Positions 1-7,203 of a stretch of DNA of 64,000 nucleotides are shown here, piece by piece. Origin of the DNA: JAPLJC01 sp963697965. GTDB lineage: Bacteria; Desulfobacterota; Desulfobaccia; Desulfobaccales; 0-14-0-80-60-11. Position 1 is the first letter of the stretch; each line of letters opens with the position of its first letter. The notes beneath the pieces are model-generated. The model did no database searches. It saw only the letters and a program-made list of their open reading frames with translations, and was not told the DNA's origin. The translations under genes and the position numbers were made by a program. Location of the stretch: assembly GCA_963697965.1 (NCBI GenBank), contig OY969108.1:1178001-1242000 (forward strand), read 5' to 3'.

Positions 1-621
1 CCTCATATTGTCCCCGGGGAAGCGGCCGCGGCGTATCAATTGGCCCGGCGGCTTAAGGTGCGGCACCTGTGGCGATCCTTCGACCCCCTGGCCCTGCCCG
101 ATTTCCGGGAGAATAGCCCCAGGCGGTGCTATGCCTGCAAACGCGCCATTATTGCCCAGGCCTGGGAACTCTGCCGGGAGCAGGGGGCGCAGGAGGTCCT
201 CTGGGACGGCACCAATCTGGATGACCTGGGAGATTTTCGCCCCGGCCTCCAGGCCGCCCGGGAATTGGGAGTGGTGAGCCCCTTGCTGGCGGCGGGGCTA
301 AACAAGGCGGCCATCCGGGCCCTGAGCCGGAGTTTGGGCCTCCCCTGGCAAAAGCCGCCCCAGAGCTGTCTGGCTACCCGCTTCCCTTACGGCGCCACCT
401 TGACCAGGGAAGCCCTAAAGAGGGTAGGGCGGGGGGAGGCCTGGCTGCGGAGCCGGGGCTTTTCCCGGCTGCGCCTGAGGTCGCCGGCGGAGGGCCGGGC
501 CCGCCTGGAGCTGGCCGCCGACGAGTGGGCCGCCTTTCTGGCCCCGGGGGTGCGGGGCCGGTTCCATGCGGTCTTGCAGCGCCTGGGCTTCGGCCACTGG
601 TCCCTGGATTTGCCCGGATAA
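1..621 (+). CDS. larE: LarE-type ATP-dependent sacrificial sulfur transferase, 5' truncated by window edge
   Basis: The open frame enters from base 1 with no start visible, so the N-terminal PP-loop half lies outside the window. The visible part has the LarE motif RRCYACK preceded by E-N-S-P, and the later SCLATRFPYG stretch, which in LarE carries the cysteine that gives up its sulfur. The family AMPylates pyridinium dicarboxylate mononucleotide and donates sulfur while building the nickel-pincer cofactor of lactate racemase and related enzymes. LarB and LarC are not in view. A TTG at base 40 could be misread as the start, but the similarity runs upstream of it. It is followed by a block of palindromic repeats and then another PP-loop gene on the same strand. 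Confidence 0.85.
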   Translation, partial: PHIVPGEAAAAYQLARRLKVRHLWRSFDPLALPDFRENSPRRCYACKRAIIAQAWELCREQGAQEVLWDGTNLDDLGDFRPGLQAARELGVVSPLLAAGLNKAAIRALSRSLGLPWQKPPQSCLATRFPYGATLTREALKRVGRGEAWLRSRGFSRLRLRSPAEGRARLELAADEWAAFLAPGVRGRFHAVLQRLGFGHWSLDLPG

Positions 622-649
622 ACCGGCGCACCCGGTGCCATAATAGCCA

Positions 650-1008
650 TACCGGCCGCAGCTGCCGGTGGGGCTGTAGGGGCGGCCCCAGGTGTCCGCC
701 CTCATGAGCAGGATGTAGGGTGGGCACTGCCCACCATTTCCTTTGGTGGCACAGGCTTCCAGCCTGTGCTTGGGTCGGTGGACCAGGAGCGGGGGGTTGT
801 AGGGGCGGGGTTTCCCCTCCCAGGGCTGTAGGGGTGGACCCAGGTGTCCGCCCTCTGGCCGGTGAACCAGACCTTCTAGGGTGCGCACTGCGCACCATAA
901 TTTTCGTGTAGGGGCGACCCGCCGGGTCGCCCGGCAAGATGAGGGGTGGGCACTGCCCACCATTTCCTTTGGTGGCACAGGTTTCCAACCTGTGCTCGGG
1001 TCGGATCA
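650..1008. repeat. Intergenic block of palindromic repeats between larE and the PP-loop gene
   Basis: This gap of nearly 400 bases has no credible gene. It contains at least two copies of a composite unit: a TGGGCACTGCCCA palindrome (715-735 and 944-961) followed by a GGTGGCACAGG...CCTGTG hairpin (745-768 and 971-994). There is also a TGCGCACTGCGCA variant (877-896) and GTAGGGGCGACCC...GGGTCGCCC-type hairpins (about 671, 803 and 908-931). The two composite units are near-identical over about 55 bases. Related copies occur elsewhere in the window. Confidence 0.8.
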
Positions 1009-1015
1009 GCTCGCC

Positions 1016-1999
1016 ATGCCAAGGAAAATCAGAGCACTGGGGCTCCTTTCCGGGGGTCTGGACAGCATGCTGGCCGGGGCGGTGCTTCGGGCCCAGGGCC
1101 TCGAGGTCGCCTTCATCTGCTTCGTCACCCCTTTTTATGGCGCCGAGCGGGCCCGGGAGTCTGCCGCCCACCTGGATTTGCCCCTCATGGTGGCGGATCT
1201 GACCGAAAAATTCGAGCCCCTGCTCTATGAGCCGCCCCATGGCTTCGGCCGGAGGCACAACCCCTGCATCGACTGCCACGCCTTGATGATCCGGGAAGCC
1301 GGATCGGTGATGGCCGCGGCAGGCTTCGACCTGGTCTTTACCGGGGAGGTTCTGGGGCAGCGGCCCATGAGCCAGAATCGCGGCTCCCTGAACGTGGTGG
1401 CCCGGGAATCGGGCCTGGGGGAGTGGCTGCTCCGGCCCTTGAGCGCCAGGTTGCTCAAGACCACCCGGCCGGAACTCCTGGGCTGGGTGGACCGGGAGCG
1501 CTTACTTAACCTGAGCGGCCGGGGGCGCAAGCGCCAGATAGCCCTGGCGGCGGCCTACGGCATCAGCCGCTATCCAGCCCCTGCCGGTGGCTGCCTGCTC
1601 ACCGACCCCGGTTATGCCCTGCGCCTCAAGGAACTCCTGAGACAGGCCGGCCGGGCGGGCCGCCGGGACCTGGAGCTGCTCAGGTGGGGCCGCCATTTCC
1701 GCCTGTCCGGGGGAGCCAAGGCGGTGGTGGGGCGCACCCAGCGGGAGAATGAAGCCCTGGCCGGACTGGCAGTGCCGGGGGACCTCAGGCTAACGGTGGA
1801 GGATCATCCCGGCCCCCTGGTCCTGGTGATCGGCCAGGCCTTGGAGGGGGAATTGCAGGAGGCCGCCGGCCTGGCCGCGGCTTACAGCGACGCTCCGCTG
1901 GCCGCGGCGGTGCGGGTAAGCGTGGCCGGCCCCGGCCTGGTCTCGATCCTCCATCTAAATACTCCGCCCAAGGACCGTTTCCGGGATTTGCTTATCTGA
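1016..1999 (+). CDS. PP-loop ATP pyrophosphatase, ThiI/MnmA-like thiolation enzyme
   Basis: Starting at the ATG of MPRKIRALGLLSGGLDS, this is a 327-residue protein. The SGGLDS PP-loop binds and adenylates with ATP, as in tRNA thiolases such as MnmA and ThiI. NPCIDCH carries a conserved Cys pair, and GEVLGQRPMSQ is typical of the ThiI-like group seen in anaerobes. A further Cys lies in PAPAGGCLLTDPG. The frame is open further upstream to 881, but that stretch is palindromic repeat sequence, so the extension is rejected. Sulfur transfer to tRNA is the likely role; the exact substrate cannot be read from the sequence. It lies downstream of larE, another PP-loop sulfur transferase. Confidence 0.75.
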   Translation: MPRKIRALGLLSGGLDSMLAGAVLRAQGLEVAFICFVTPFYGAERARESAAHLDLPLMVADLTEKFEPLLYEPPHGFGRRHNPCIDCHALMIREAGSVMAAAGFDLVFTGEVLGQRPMSQNRGSLNVVARESGLGEWLLRPLSARLLKTTRPELLGWVDRERLLNLSGRGRKRQIALAAAYGISRYPAPAGGCLLTDPGYALRLKELLRQAGRAGRRDLELLRWGRHFRLSGGAKAVVGRTQRENEALAGLAVPGDLRLTVEDHPGPLVLVIGQALEGELQEAAGLAAAYSDAPLAAAVRVSVAGPGLVSILHLNTPPKDRFRDLLI

Positions 2000-2020
2000 C
2001 GGGATAACCACAGGGGGCAC

Positions 2021-2108
2021 AGTGGCACAGGCTTCCAGCCTGTGACGGGGGCCCTCCCCGGTGGGGGACAGCGGGTCCGCCCCGGCCGTAGGGTGCGTCT
2101 TACGCACC
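2021..2108. repeat. Two dispersed hairpin repeats downstream of the PP-loop gene
   Basis: A GTGGCACAGG...CCTGTG hairpin lies at 2021-2044 and a GGGTGCGTCTTACGCACC palindrome at about 2091-2108. They are members of the same families as the copies at 650-1008. No coding frame in 2000-2484 looks real; the rest of the gap holds the inverted-repeat element at 2222-2362. Confidence 0.7.
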
Positions 2109-2221
2109 ATCTTTTAGCGTGGGGGGGGTCCCGTCCGCCCTTGCGAGGCCCGAGCAGCCGTATTATCTCAGGTTTAATCGAGAATGAGAGGTCTTGGGAG
2201 AGAAGGCCTCCACATTCCACT

Positions 2222-2362
2222 TTCTAAAAGCTATTGAAAAACCTAAGTCTGCCCAAAAATGTCATTCTGAGCGAAGCGAAGAATCTAGTATTTTTAATGG
2301 TTTGAGATCCTTCACTCCGTTCAGGATGACAATAAAATCAAGTTTTGCAATAGCTTTTAGAA
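2222..2362. mobile_element. MITE-like 141-bp inverted-repeat element
   Basis: The ends are 21-bp terminal inverted repeats: 2222-2242 begins TTCTAAAAGCTATTG and 2342-2362 is its reverse complement with one mismatch. Inside is a second nested inverted pair, GTCATTCTGAGCGAAGCG at about 2261 against the complement of the 2307-2330 segment. The whole element can fold on itself and encodes nothing. No clear target-site duplication is visible. A lone relative of the inner arm occurs near 15498-15527. Confidence 0.65.
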
Positions 2363-2381
2363 TTTTTTTCAAATAAATCAC

Positions 2382-2409
2382 TTCACCTTGATTTTTTAAG
2401 CCTTATAAT
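2382..2409 (+). promoter_or_regulatory. Possible sigma-70 promoter for hdrCB
   Basis: TATAAT at 2404-2409 is a perfect -10 hexamer, with TTCACC at 2382-2387 sixteen bases upstream as a weak -35. It lies in AT-rich sequence 75 bases before the hdrC start, just after the inverted-repeat element. Confidence 0.35.
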
Positions 2410-2484
2410 TTAAAGATAAACGGGATTGTCAATTTTGCGGCCCGTTATCACCCCGATCTCATTGACCTTATCGGACTCAGGATC

Positions 2485-3075
2485 ATGACCAGACCCTCAG
2501 GCGGCCAGACCCCCGGTAGATTGGAGACCGGCATCATCCTCGATGAGCAAGACCCAGGTTGCGACCGGGAACTGCAAAAACTGAGCGGGGTTAAACTCAA
2601 CCGCTGCCTCCATTGCCGCTCCTGCGCCAACGGCTGCCCCTTCATGGCGGCCATGGACTACCCACCGCACGCCATCCTGCGGCTGCTGCAATTGGGCCTG
2701 CGCCGGGAGGCCCTGGAGTCGCATACCATCTGGATCTGCGCCGGCTGCCACACCTGCTCGGTGCAATGTCCCATGGAGATCAGCCTGGCCGCCGTCATGA
2801 ACTCCTTGCGGCAACTGGCTCTTAAAGAGGGAGTCAAGGTGGCCGAACCCGACATCCTCGATTTTCACCGGGCCGTCAACGCCTCCATCCGGCGTTTCGG
2901 GCGCACCCACGAATTGGGGGTGATGATGCGCTATAAGGCCCGGATGCGCCGCTGGTTCACCGACCTGGACCTGGGCCTCAAGATGCTGGCCCGGGGGAAG
3001 ATGGAACTGAGAGCCCACCGGGTCAAGGCGTTGAAAGAGATCAGGCGGCTTTTCCATTCCCGGCGGCCAGGATGA
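2485..3075 (+). CDS. hdrC: HdrC-like 4Fe-4S dicluster protein
   Basis: This 196-residue protein has two ferredoxin-type cysteine clusters, C41-x2-C44-x2-C47-x3-C51-P and C85-x2-C88-x2-C91-x3-C95-P, which bind two [4Fe-4S] clusters as in the C subunit of heterodisulfide reductase. HdrC passes electrons between HdrA-type flavoproteins and HdrB. The stop overlaps the hdrB start (ATGA at 3072), so translation is probably coupled. No hdrA is adjacent, so the flavin partner must be elsewhere or the pair serves another redox module. AGGA lies just upstream of the ATG. Confidence 0.85.
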   Translation: MTRPSGGQTPGRLETGIILDEQDPGCDRELQKLSGVKLNRCLHCRSCANGCPFMAAMDYPPHAILRLLQLGLRREALESHTIWICAGCHTCSVQCPMEISLAAVMNSLRQLALKEGVKVAEPDILDFHRAVNASIRRFGRTHELGVMMRYKARMRRWFTDLDLGLKMLARGKMELRAHRVKALKEIRRLFHSRRPG

Positions 3076-3932
3076 GTGACATGGCGCAGTTGCTGGATGT
3101 TTCCTATTTTCCCGGTTGCTCCCTGGAGAGCAGCGCCCGGGAATCGAATCTCGCCCTGCTGGAGTCCGCCAAACTCCTGGGGCTGAACCTCATCGAGCTG
3201 GAAGACTGGAACTGCTGCGGCGCCTCCTCGGTCAAAGTCCTCGATAAAGATACCGCCTTTTCCCTGGCGAGCCGCAACCTGTCCCTGGCGCCTCCGGACC
3301 GGCCCCTGACGGCCACGTGCCCCGTCTGTCTCAGCCGCCTGCGGGAAGCCCTGCTGCGCCTCAAAGAAGACCCGGAGGCTCGCAAGCTTGAGGAGCGCCA
3401 CTGGCGGCGGCAGATGCCCCTGGACCTGGAGATTCTCAGTTTCCTGGAGCTCCTGGAGCGCCTGGGCCTGGAGCGCCTGCAAGCGAAGCTGGCGCACCCC
3501 CTTAAGGGACTGAAGGCAGTGCCTTATTACGGCTGCACCACCTTCGGCCCCCCGGAACTCAACCGGGGGCGGTACTTCCTGGGGGAGCTGGAGGGTCTCC
3601 TGGCGGCGCTGGGGGCCGAACCGCTGACCAAGGCATTGACCCACCGCTGCTGCGGCGGCTATCTCACCGTGGCCCGGGCGGACGCGGTGACGCCGCTGGT
3701 GAACGAGATCATGGAGAGCGCCGTGGCCGCGGGCGCCGACTGCCTGGTCACCAGTTGCCCCATGTGCCAGCTCAACCTCGAGTCCAGGTGCACCCTCCCG
3801 AATAAGCTTCCCGTCCTGCACTTCTCCGAGGTCCTGGCCCTGGCCCTGGGCGCCCGGGATTATGACGGCTGGTTTGCGCGCCACCTGATCGACCCGCGGC
3901 CGCTGCTCAAGTCCAAGGGCCTCATTTCCTAA
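3072..3932 (+). CDS. hdrB: HdrB-like protein with two CCG domains
   Basis: This 286-residue protein has the duplicated cysteine-rich CCG pattern: FPGCSLE with WNCCGASS in the first half, and YYGCT, RCCGGY and SCPMCQLN in the second. In HdrB these bind the unusual noncubane clusters that reduce disulfides. The gene overlaps hdrC by four bases and ends just before an intrinsic terminator. The last codons and the terminator are repeated at 10182-10260. In bacteria such HdrBC pairs are electron-transfer modules rather than true CoM/CoB enzymes; the physiological substrate is not evident. Confidence 0.85.
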   Translation: MSDMAQLLDVSYFPGCSLESSARESNLALLESAKLLGLNLIELEDWNCCGASSVKVLDKDTAFSLASRNLSLAPPDRPLTATCPVCLSRLREALLRLKEDPEARKLEERHWRRQMPLDLEILSFLELLERLGLERLQAKLAHPLKGLKAVPYYGCTTFGPPELNRGRYFLGELEGLLAALGAEPLTKALTHRCCGGYLTVARADAVTPLVNEIMESAVAAGADCLVTSCPMCQLNLESRCTLPNKLPVLHFSEVLALALGARDYDGWFARHLIDPRPLLKSKGLIS

Positions 3933-3991
3933 TTTTCCCGGATTTCACTTGGGATCAAGGCAGACCGCAGGGCCTGCCTTTTTAATTGTGG
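3913..3991. repeat. 79-bp direct repeat, copy 1 (3' end of hdrB plus terminator)
   Basis: This segment covers the last six hdrB codons, the stop and the terminator. By eye it matches 10182-10260 at 74 of 79 positions. The two copies bracket the 6.2-kb island that holds the peptide locus. Confidence 0.85.
3957..3983 (+). terminator. Intrinsic terminator of hdrCB
   Basis: The stem AAGGCAGACC / GGCCTGCCTT (one A-C mismatch) has a GCAG loop and is followed by a T run. The second copy at 10226 has a perfect stem. Confidence 0.8.
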
Positions 3992-4012
3992 TTTTTACCC
4001 TGAAAATGCAAA

Positions 4013-4083
4013 TCCCCCTAAACTCCCTTTTCCAAAGGGGGACTTTGAACCCCCCTTTGACAAAGGGGGGCAGGGGGGATTTC
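4013..4083. repeat. Palindromic AAATCCCCC-type repeat
   Basis: An inverted repeat whose left arm reads AAATCCCCCTAAACTCCC and whose right arm is the near-complement ending GGGGGGATTT. Copies of the same family lie at about 5690, 19601 and 32710. It directly abuts the transposase relic. Confidence 0.75.
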
Positions 4084-4125
4084 TCATCGGGGCGGGTGAG
4101 GCAGCAGTTTTTCAAGCATGGTTAA

Positions 4126-4467
4126 TCTGCTGGACCGGCCATCCTTGCCGCTAAAGAAGATTGCCAGAGTTGCCCGTTAAGACCGCGGTGCATTTATGCT
4201 GCTGGCGCCAAACGCAAACAATTGTTAGTTCCCATCGGTGAAAGTCTCTCCAAACAGATGGTGGAGAAAATCGAAACCCCACAGGGACGAAGGATCTGTC
4301 CCCAACGCCTGGCCATTGCTGAGCCCGTTTTCGCCAACATTCGGATTAACAAGCGACTGGACCGATTCACTTTAAGGACGAAGATCAAGGTGAATATCCA
4401 ATGGCTGCTGTATTGCCGCATTCACAATATAGAGAAGATCCTAAACTATGGGCTGGCATATGCATAA
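4126..4467 (+). pseudogene. IS1182-family transposase C-terminal relic
   Basis: Reading from just after the TAA at 4123, the frame gives the cysteine-rich segment KEDCQSCPLRPRC, then EPVFANIR, LDRFTLR and KVNIQWLLYCRIHNIEKI. This is the characteristic end of IS1182-type DDE transposases. Only about 113 residues remain; the catalytic domain and both insertion-sequence ends are absent. It lies near the left end of the repeat-bracketed island, which suggests transposon activity shaped this border. Confidence 0.75.
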
Positions 4468-4889
4468 ATCGGGGTGAGGGCGAGGGCCTGAGAAGCCGTG
4501 GGCCTTCTGAAAAGACAAGAATTACCAAGACCCCAAGGCGCCTTAGCCCAGCATTCCTAAAAAGCAGATCACCATGAGCTCATAGAGGTTTTTTCGACAG
4601 CTCCGCTAGATCTCCGCACTACACCCCTCGGATTTTGGCGTGCTGATATGCTCATCGTGGATGGTTCCCCTTGCTATTGACATATTTCATAATTATCTTG
4701 ACAACACCACCCGGTTTGCTCTAAGAAATATGCTATTCGTAGATGGGAACCGATGGACCGCGAGGATTGGCGGCGGGGTAAAGGCAAGGCAGGGCGCCAG
4801 GATAAAACAGAGCCACTGCCACCAGCAACCATTCAAGCACGCTAAGTGCAGCAGCTATCTGCCCAGCATCTTTTCACAAGGAGGATAAA
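4468..4889. other. Gap of 420 bases with no recognisable gene
   Basis: This is the region between the transposase relic and the Spy-like gene. An 82-codon frame at 4640 has no recognisable features and is not called. TTGACA occurs near 4677 and again near 4699 without a convincing -10. Confidence 0.5.
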
Positions 4890-5354
4890 ATGAAAGGTAA
4901 TCTCATTTTCAAGCTAGGGCACTCTCCACCATCTTGAGCTTTCTGTTGGTGGCCCCCGTCCTGGGTCAGACGGATGAGGAACTGGGGAAACAGCTCAAGG
5001 AATATAAAGCGCAGACTTACGAGCAATTGAAATTTGCCCCCGATAAACAAAAGTCGCTTTTAGCGGTAGAAGACAAGTATTCGACAATGCGCGGAGAAAT
5101 CGTCGATAACTCGAAGAAGGCTTGGGATGAGTTGCAGGCCGCGGTAGCCGCGCCCAAGCCTGACGAGGCGAAGGTCAAGGAGCTGGTAAGCGCCTACCTG
5201 GCCTCTCAGGCTAAGTTGTATTCTTCTTTCAGGAGTGAGAATGGACGAGGAATTGGCCCAAATGAGTCCTATCCAGCAAGGCCAGTATCTGGTTGCCATG
5301 GAGCGCTGGCGCCAGAAATGTATGCCAAAAGTATGTGTGCCAACTAGTAAATAG
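4890..5354 (+). pseudogene. Spy/LTXXQ-like periplasmic protein, two frameshifts
   Basis: A strong AAGGAGG precedes the ATG at 4890, which begins a signal peptide (MKGNLIFKLG), but this frame stops at 4935-4937. The signal sequence continues in another frame (LSTILSFLLVAPVLGQ) into an alpha-helical body, up to about YSSFRSE at 5237. The expected tail (EELAQMSPIQQGQYLVAMER, then WRQKCMPKVCVP) is back in the frame of the ATG, ending with TAG at 5354. Two compensating shifts are needed for one protein. The helical body and QM-S-P-x-Q-Q tail resemble Spy/CpxP-type stress chaperones. An AGGAG before the ATG at 5241 means a separate 37-residue tail peptide cannot be excluded. It lies 89 bases upstream of the peptide precursor. 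Confidence 0.6.
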
Positions 5355-5443
5355 TTAGGAACTCTATCCAAGGACCAGAAGGACTCAATTAATTAACCTT
5401 CGGAGACGCCTGTCTGCCGAGATCGAGGCAGTGAGAGGAAGCC

Positions 5444-5611
5444 ATGGCTCGAAATCTCAAAGGTATTGAAGCTAAGAGTGAGGTCCTCCGTGAAATTCTG
5501 GAGGAAATCCGACAGGAAAAGAAGAAACGGGTAGCATTCCCGTTCTGGGGCAACTGGCGCAACTGGCGCAACTGGCACAACTGGCACAACTGGATGAACT
5601 GGTGGACCTGA
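5444..5611 (+). CDS. Candidate RiPP precursor peptide with tandem W-x-N core
   Basis: This 55-residue ORF has a GAGAGG ribosome site five bases before the ATG. Residues 1-29 form a charged, probably helical leader (MARNLKGIEAK, then VLREILEEIRQEKKKR). After VAFPF the rest is a perfect period-3 array of W-x-N triplets starting at W35, with x = G, R, R, H, H and M, ending W-W-T before the stop. Tryptophan is 8 of the last 21 residues. Such arrays are the preferred substrate pattern of radical SAM enzymes that crosslink an aromatic residue to the third residue of a triplet (three-residue cyclophanes, triceptides). Two radical SAM/SPASM genes and an ABC exporter follow. There is no double-Gly cleavage site and no cysteine. 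The function of the product is unknown. Confidence 0.75.
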   Translation: MARNLKGIEAKSEVLREILEEIRQEKKKRVAFPFWGNWRNWRNWHNWHNWMNWWT

Positions 5612-5689
5612 GATTAGGACCTATTGCAAAACCTGTCTTGGGCTGTAAATGCGTTCTCAGCCACTAAAAGGTTAAGATGCGGATATTGG

Positions 5690-5772
5690 AAGCGCCCCTT
5701 TGCTAAAGGGGGGTTTAAGGGGATTGTCTAGCGATTATCTAATCCCCCTATAACTCCCTTTAGCAAAGGGGA
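5690..5772. repeat. Palindromic CCCCTTT...AAAGGGG repeat between precursor and maturases
   Basis: An inverted repeat with arms CCCCTTTGCTAAAGGGGGG and TCCCTTTAGCAAAGGGG, of the same family as 4013 and 19601. It occupies the 326-base gap between the precursor and the first maturase and could act as an attenuator. Nothing else in 5612-5937 looks coding. Confidence 0.7.
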
Positions 5773-5937
5773 TAATTATTTATATGATTAAACTTCCCTG
5801 GATGATTCAAGTTGACGTCGAAATTCGGTTTTGAAATAATTTCTAATCATTCAGTATTTTGATCACGCAAATCAGCTGGCATTAGACTTTCCAAAACTGT
5901 AGAATACGTCCAGTGCCTCACATTCCTTTTCATCCCC

Positions 5938-7203
5938 ATGGTGGAAACTCTCTCTCTCATACAACCATACGGTCCCGAATGTGAAAAACAGCTACCGGTG
6001 GTGCCCCAGATCCAGGTAACCCGGAACTGCAACCTGGCGTGTGAGTATTGCTTCCAGGAGCATTCCGGCGGTATTATCGGCCTCTCCACCGTTGAGACGA
6101 TTCTGCGCCGCGTCATCGCCCATAATCTAAGCGTTGATCCTCTCACCAAGGTAATGCAGATCTACTGGCACGGCGGCGAGCCCCTGCTGGCAGGCCTCGA
6201 TTTTTTCCGCGCCATCATCCGCCTGGAGGCTCAGTATCCCGAGCTTTCTTTTGAAAACCGGATTCAGACCAACGGGACCCTCATGAGCGATGATATGGCG
6301 CGATTGCTCGCCGAATATCAATTTCAGGTGGGCTTCAGCCTCGATGGGCCCAAGGATATTCACGATCGTTACCGGTGTTTTCACGGGTCGCGTTCCGGAT
6401 CTTTTGATGCTGCCCGGCGCGGCATTGAATGTTACCGCGGTTGGGCCGCGGCAGACCGCGTGGCAGTGATTGCCGTGGTTACCCGGGCGGGCATCGACCG
6501 CGCCTTCGACCTGTTTGAATTCTTCAAGGAATTGAGAGCAGAGGTGCAACTAGATATTTATGATATGCGCTGGCTGGACCTGATCTCGGGGGCAGGCAAG
6601 GTTTCAGGGTTGTCAGACCTCGCCCCTCTGCCGGAAGAAGTGGGACGCTTTCTAATAGAATTGTTTGATCTCTGGTTTTGGGATCAGGAGAGGCAGGTGG
6701 ATTTCAAAGAGTTGCGGCAAGAAGTCAAGATGGTCCTGCAGCCGGAAATCGATCTGGGCGACCCATTCCATAAGAAACGGTGCGATTTCCGGCGCCTTAT
6801 TTTCGCCCCCGATGGCAGGGTGTTCAGCTGTGACCAGTGGGTGAATGATGAGAAAACTGCGCTGGGAGATATTCACCAGGATTCCCTGGCGACCATTTTG
6901 GCGAACAAGGCCGTCTTGTGGGAAAAGATCAAGCTGCGGATCCGGCGGTCCGGGAAACAAATGGCCTGTGGAGGCTGTGAATGGGGCCGGCAGTGTGGCG
7001 GCGGGTGTTTAACCTGCATGAAATATAACGCTCTGCTGTTGCGCGCCCGGTTAGAGGGACTGCCTGACAGCCGCTGGGCCGATGCCGTCCTCCCCCCTAT
7101 CTGGGATGACGTCTGCGGGGAGACTTACTTCTGTAAAGGGCTGAGAGCTTTCCGGAACCACCTGCGGGAAGCCGTCCGGCGGGAGCTCCCCAATGCCGGT
7201 TGA
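5938..7203 (+). CDS. Radical SAM/SPASM peptide maturase 1
   Basis: This 421-residue enzyme has the radical SAM motif C31-x3-C35-x2-C38, the glycine-rich WHGGEPLL at about 77-84, IQTNGTL, and SLDGP at about 134-138. The C-terminal SPASM region has cysteines at 282, 298, 344, 347, 353, 357, 360, 393 and 399, enough for two auxiliary [4Fe-4S] clusters. It belongs to the broad anaerobic-sulfatase-maturase-like group used for peptide modification. The radical SAM core starts almost at the N-terminus, so there is no fused leader-recognition (RRE) domain. By position it should act on the W-x-N peptide at 5444. ATG 5938 is used because no better in-frame start follows the TGA at 5860; the ribosome site is weak. 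It overlaps maturase 2 by 11 bases. Confidence 0.85.
   Translation: MVETLSLIQPYGPECEKQLPVVPQIQVTRNCNLACEYCFQEHSGGIIGLSTVETILRRVIAHNLSVDPLTKVMQIYWHGGEPLLAGLDFFRAIIRLEAQYPELSFENRIQTNGTLMSDDMARLLAEYQFQVGFSLDGPKDIHDRYRCFHGSRSGSFDAARRGIECYRGWAAADRVAVIAVVTRAGIDRAFDLFEFFKELRAEVQLDIYDMRWLDLISGAGKVSGLSDLAPLPEEVGRFLIELFDLWFWDQERQVDFKELRQEVKMVLQPEIDLGDPFHKKRCDFRRLIFAPDGRVFSCDQWVNDEKTALGDIHQDSLATILANKAVLWEKIKLRIRRSGKQMACGGCEWGRQCGGGCLTCMKYNALLLRARLEGLPDSRWADAVLPPIWDDVCGETYFCKGLRAFRNHLREAVRRELPNAG

Noticed and set aside
374..1279. Long minus-strand open frame over larE and the PP-loop gene
   Set aside because: It is antisense to two recognisable genes, runs through repeat DNA and has a low-complexity Pro/Arg/Gly translation.
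4640..4888. 82-codon frame between the transposase relic and the Spy-like gene
   Set aside because: No ribosome site, no recognisable motif and composition like non-coding DNA.
5523..5605. Array at the end of the precursor as mere microsatellite DNA
   Set aside because: The CAACTGG-based period is exactly nine bases, starts and ends in frame, varies only at the middle codon, and has a leader, ribosome site and maturases beside it.
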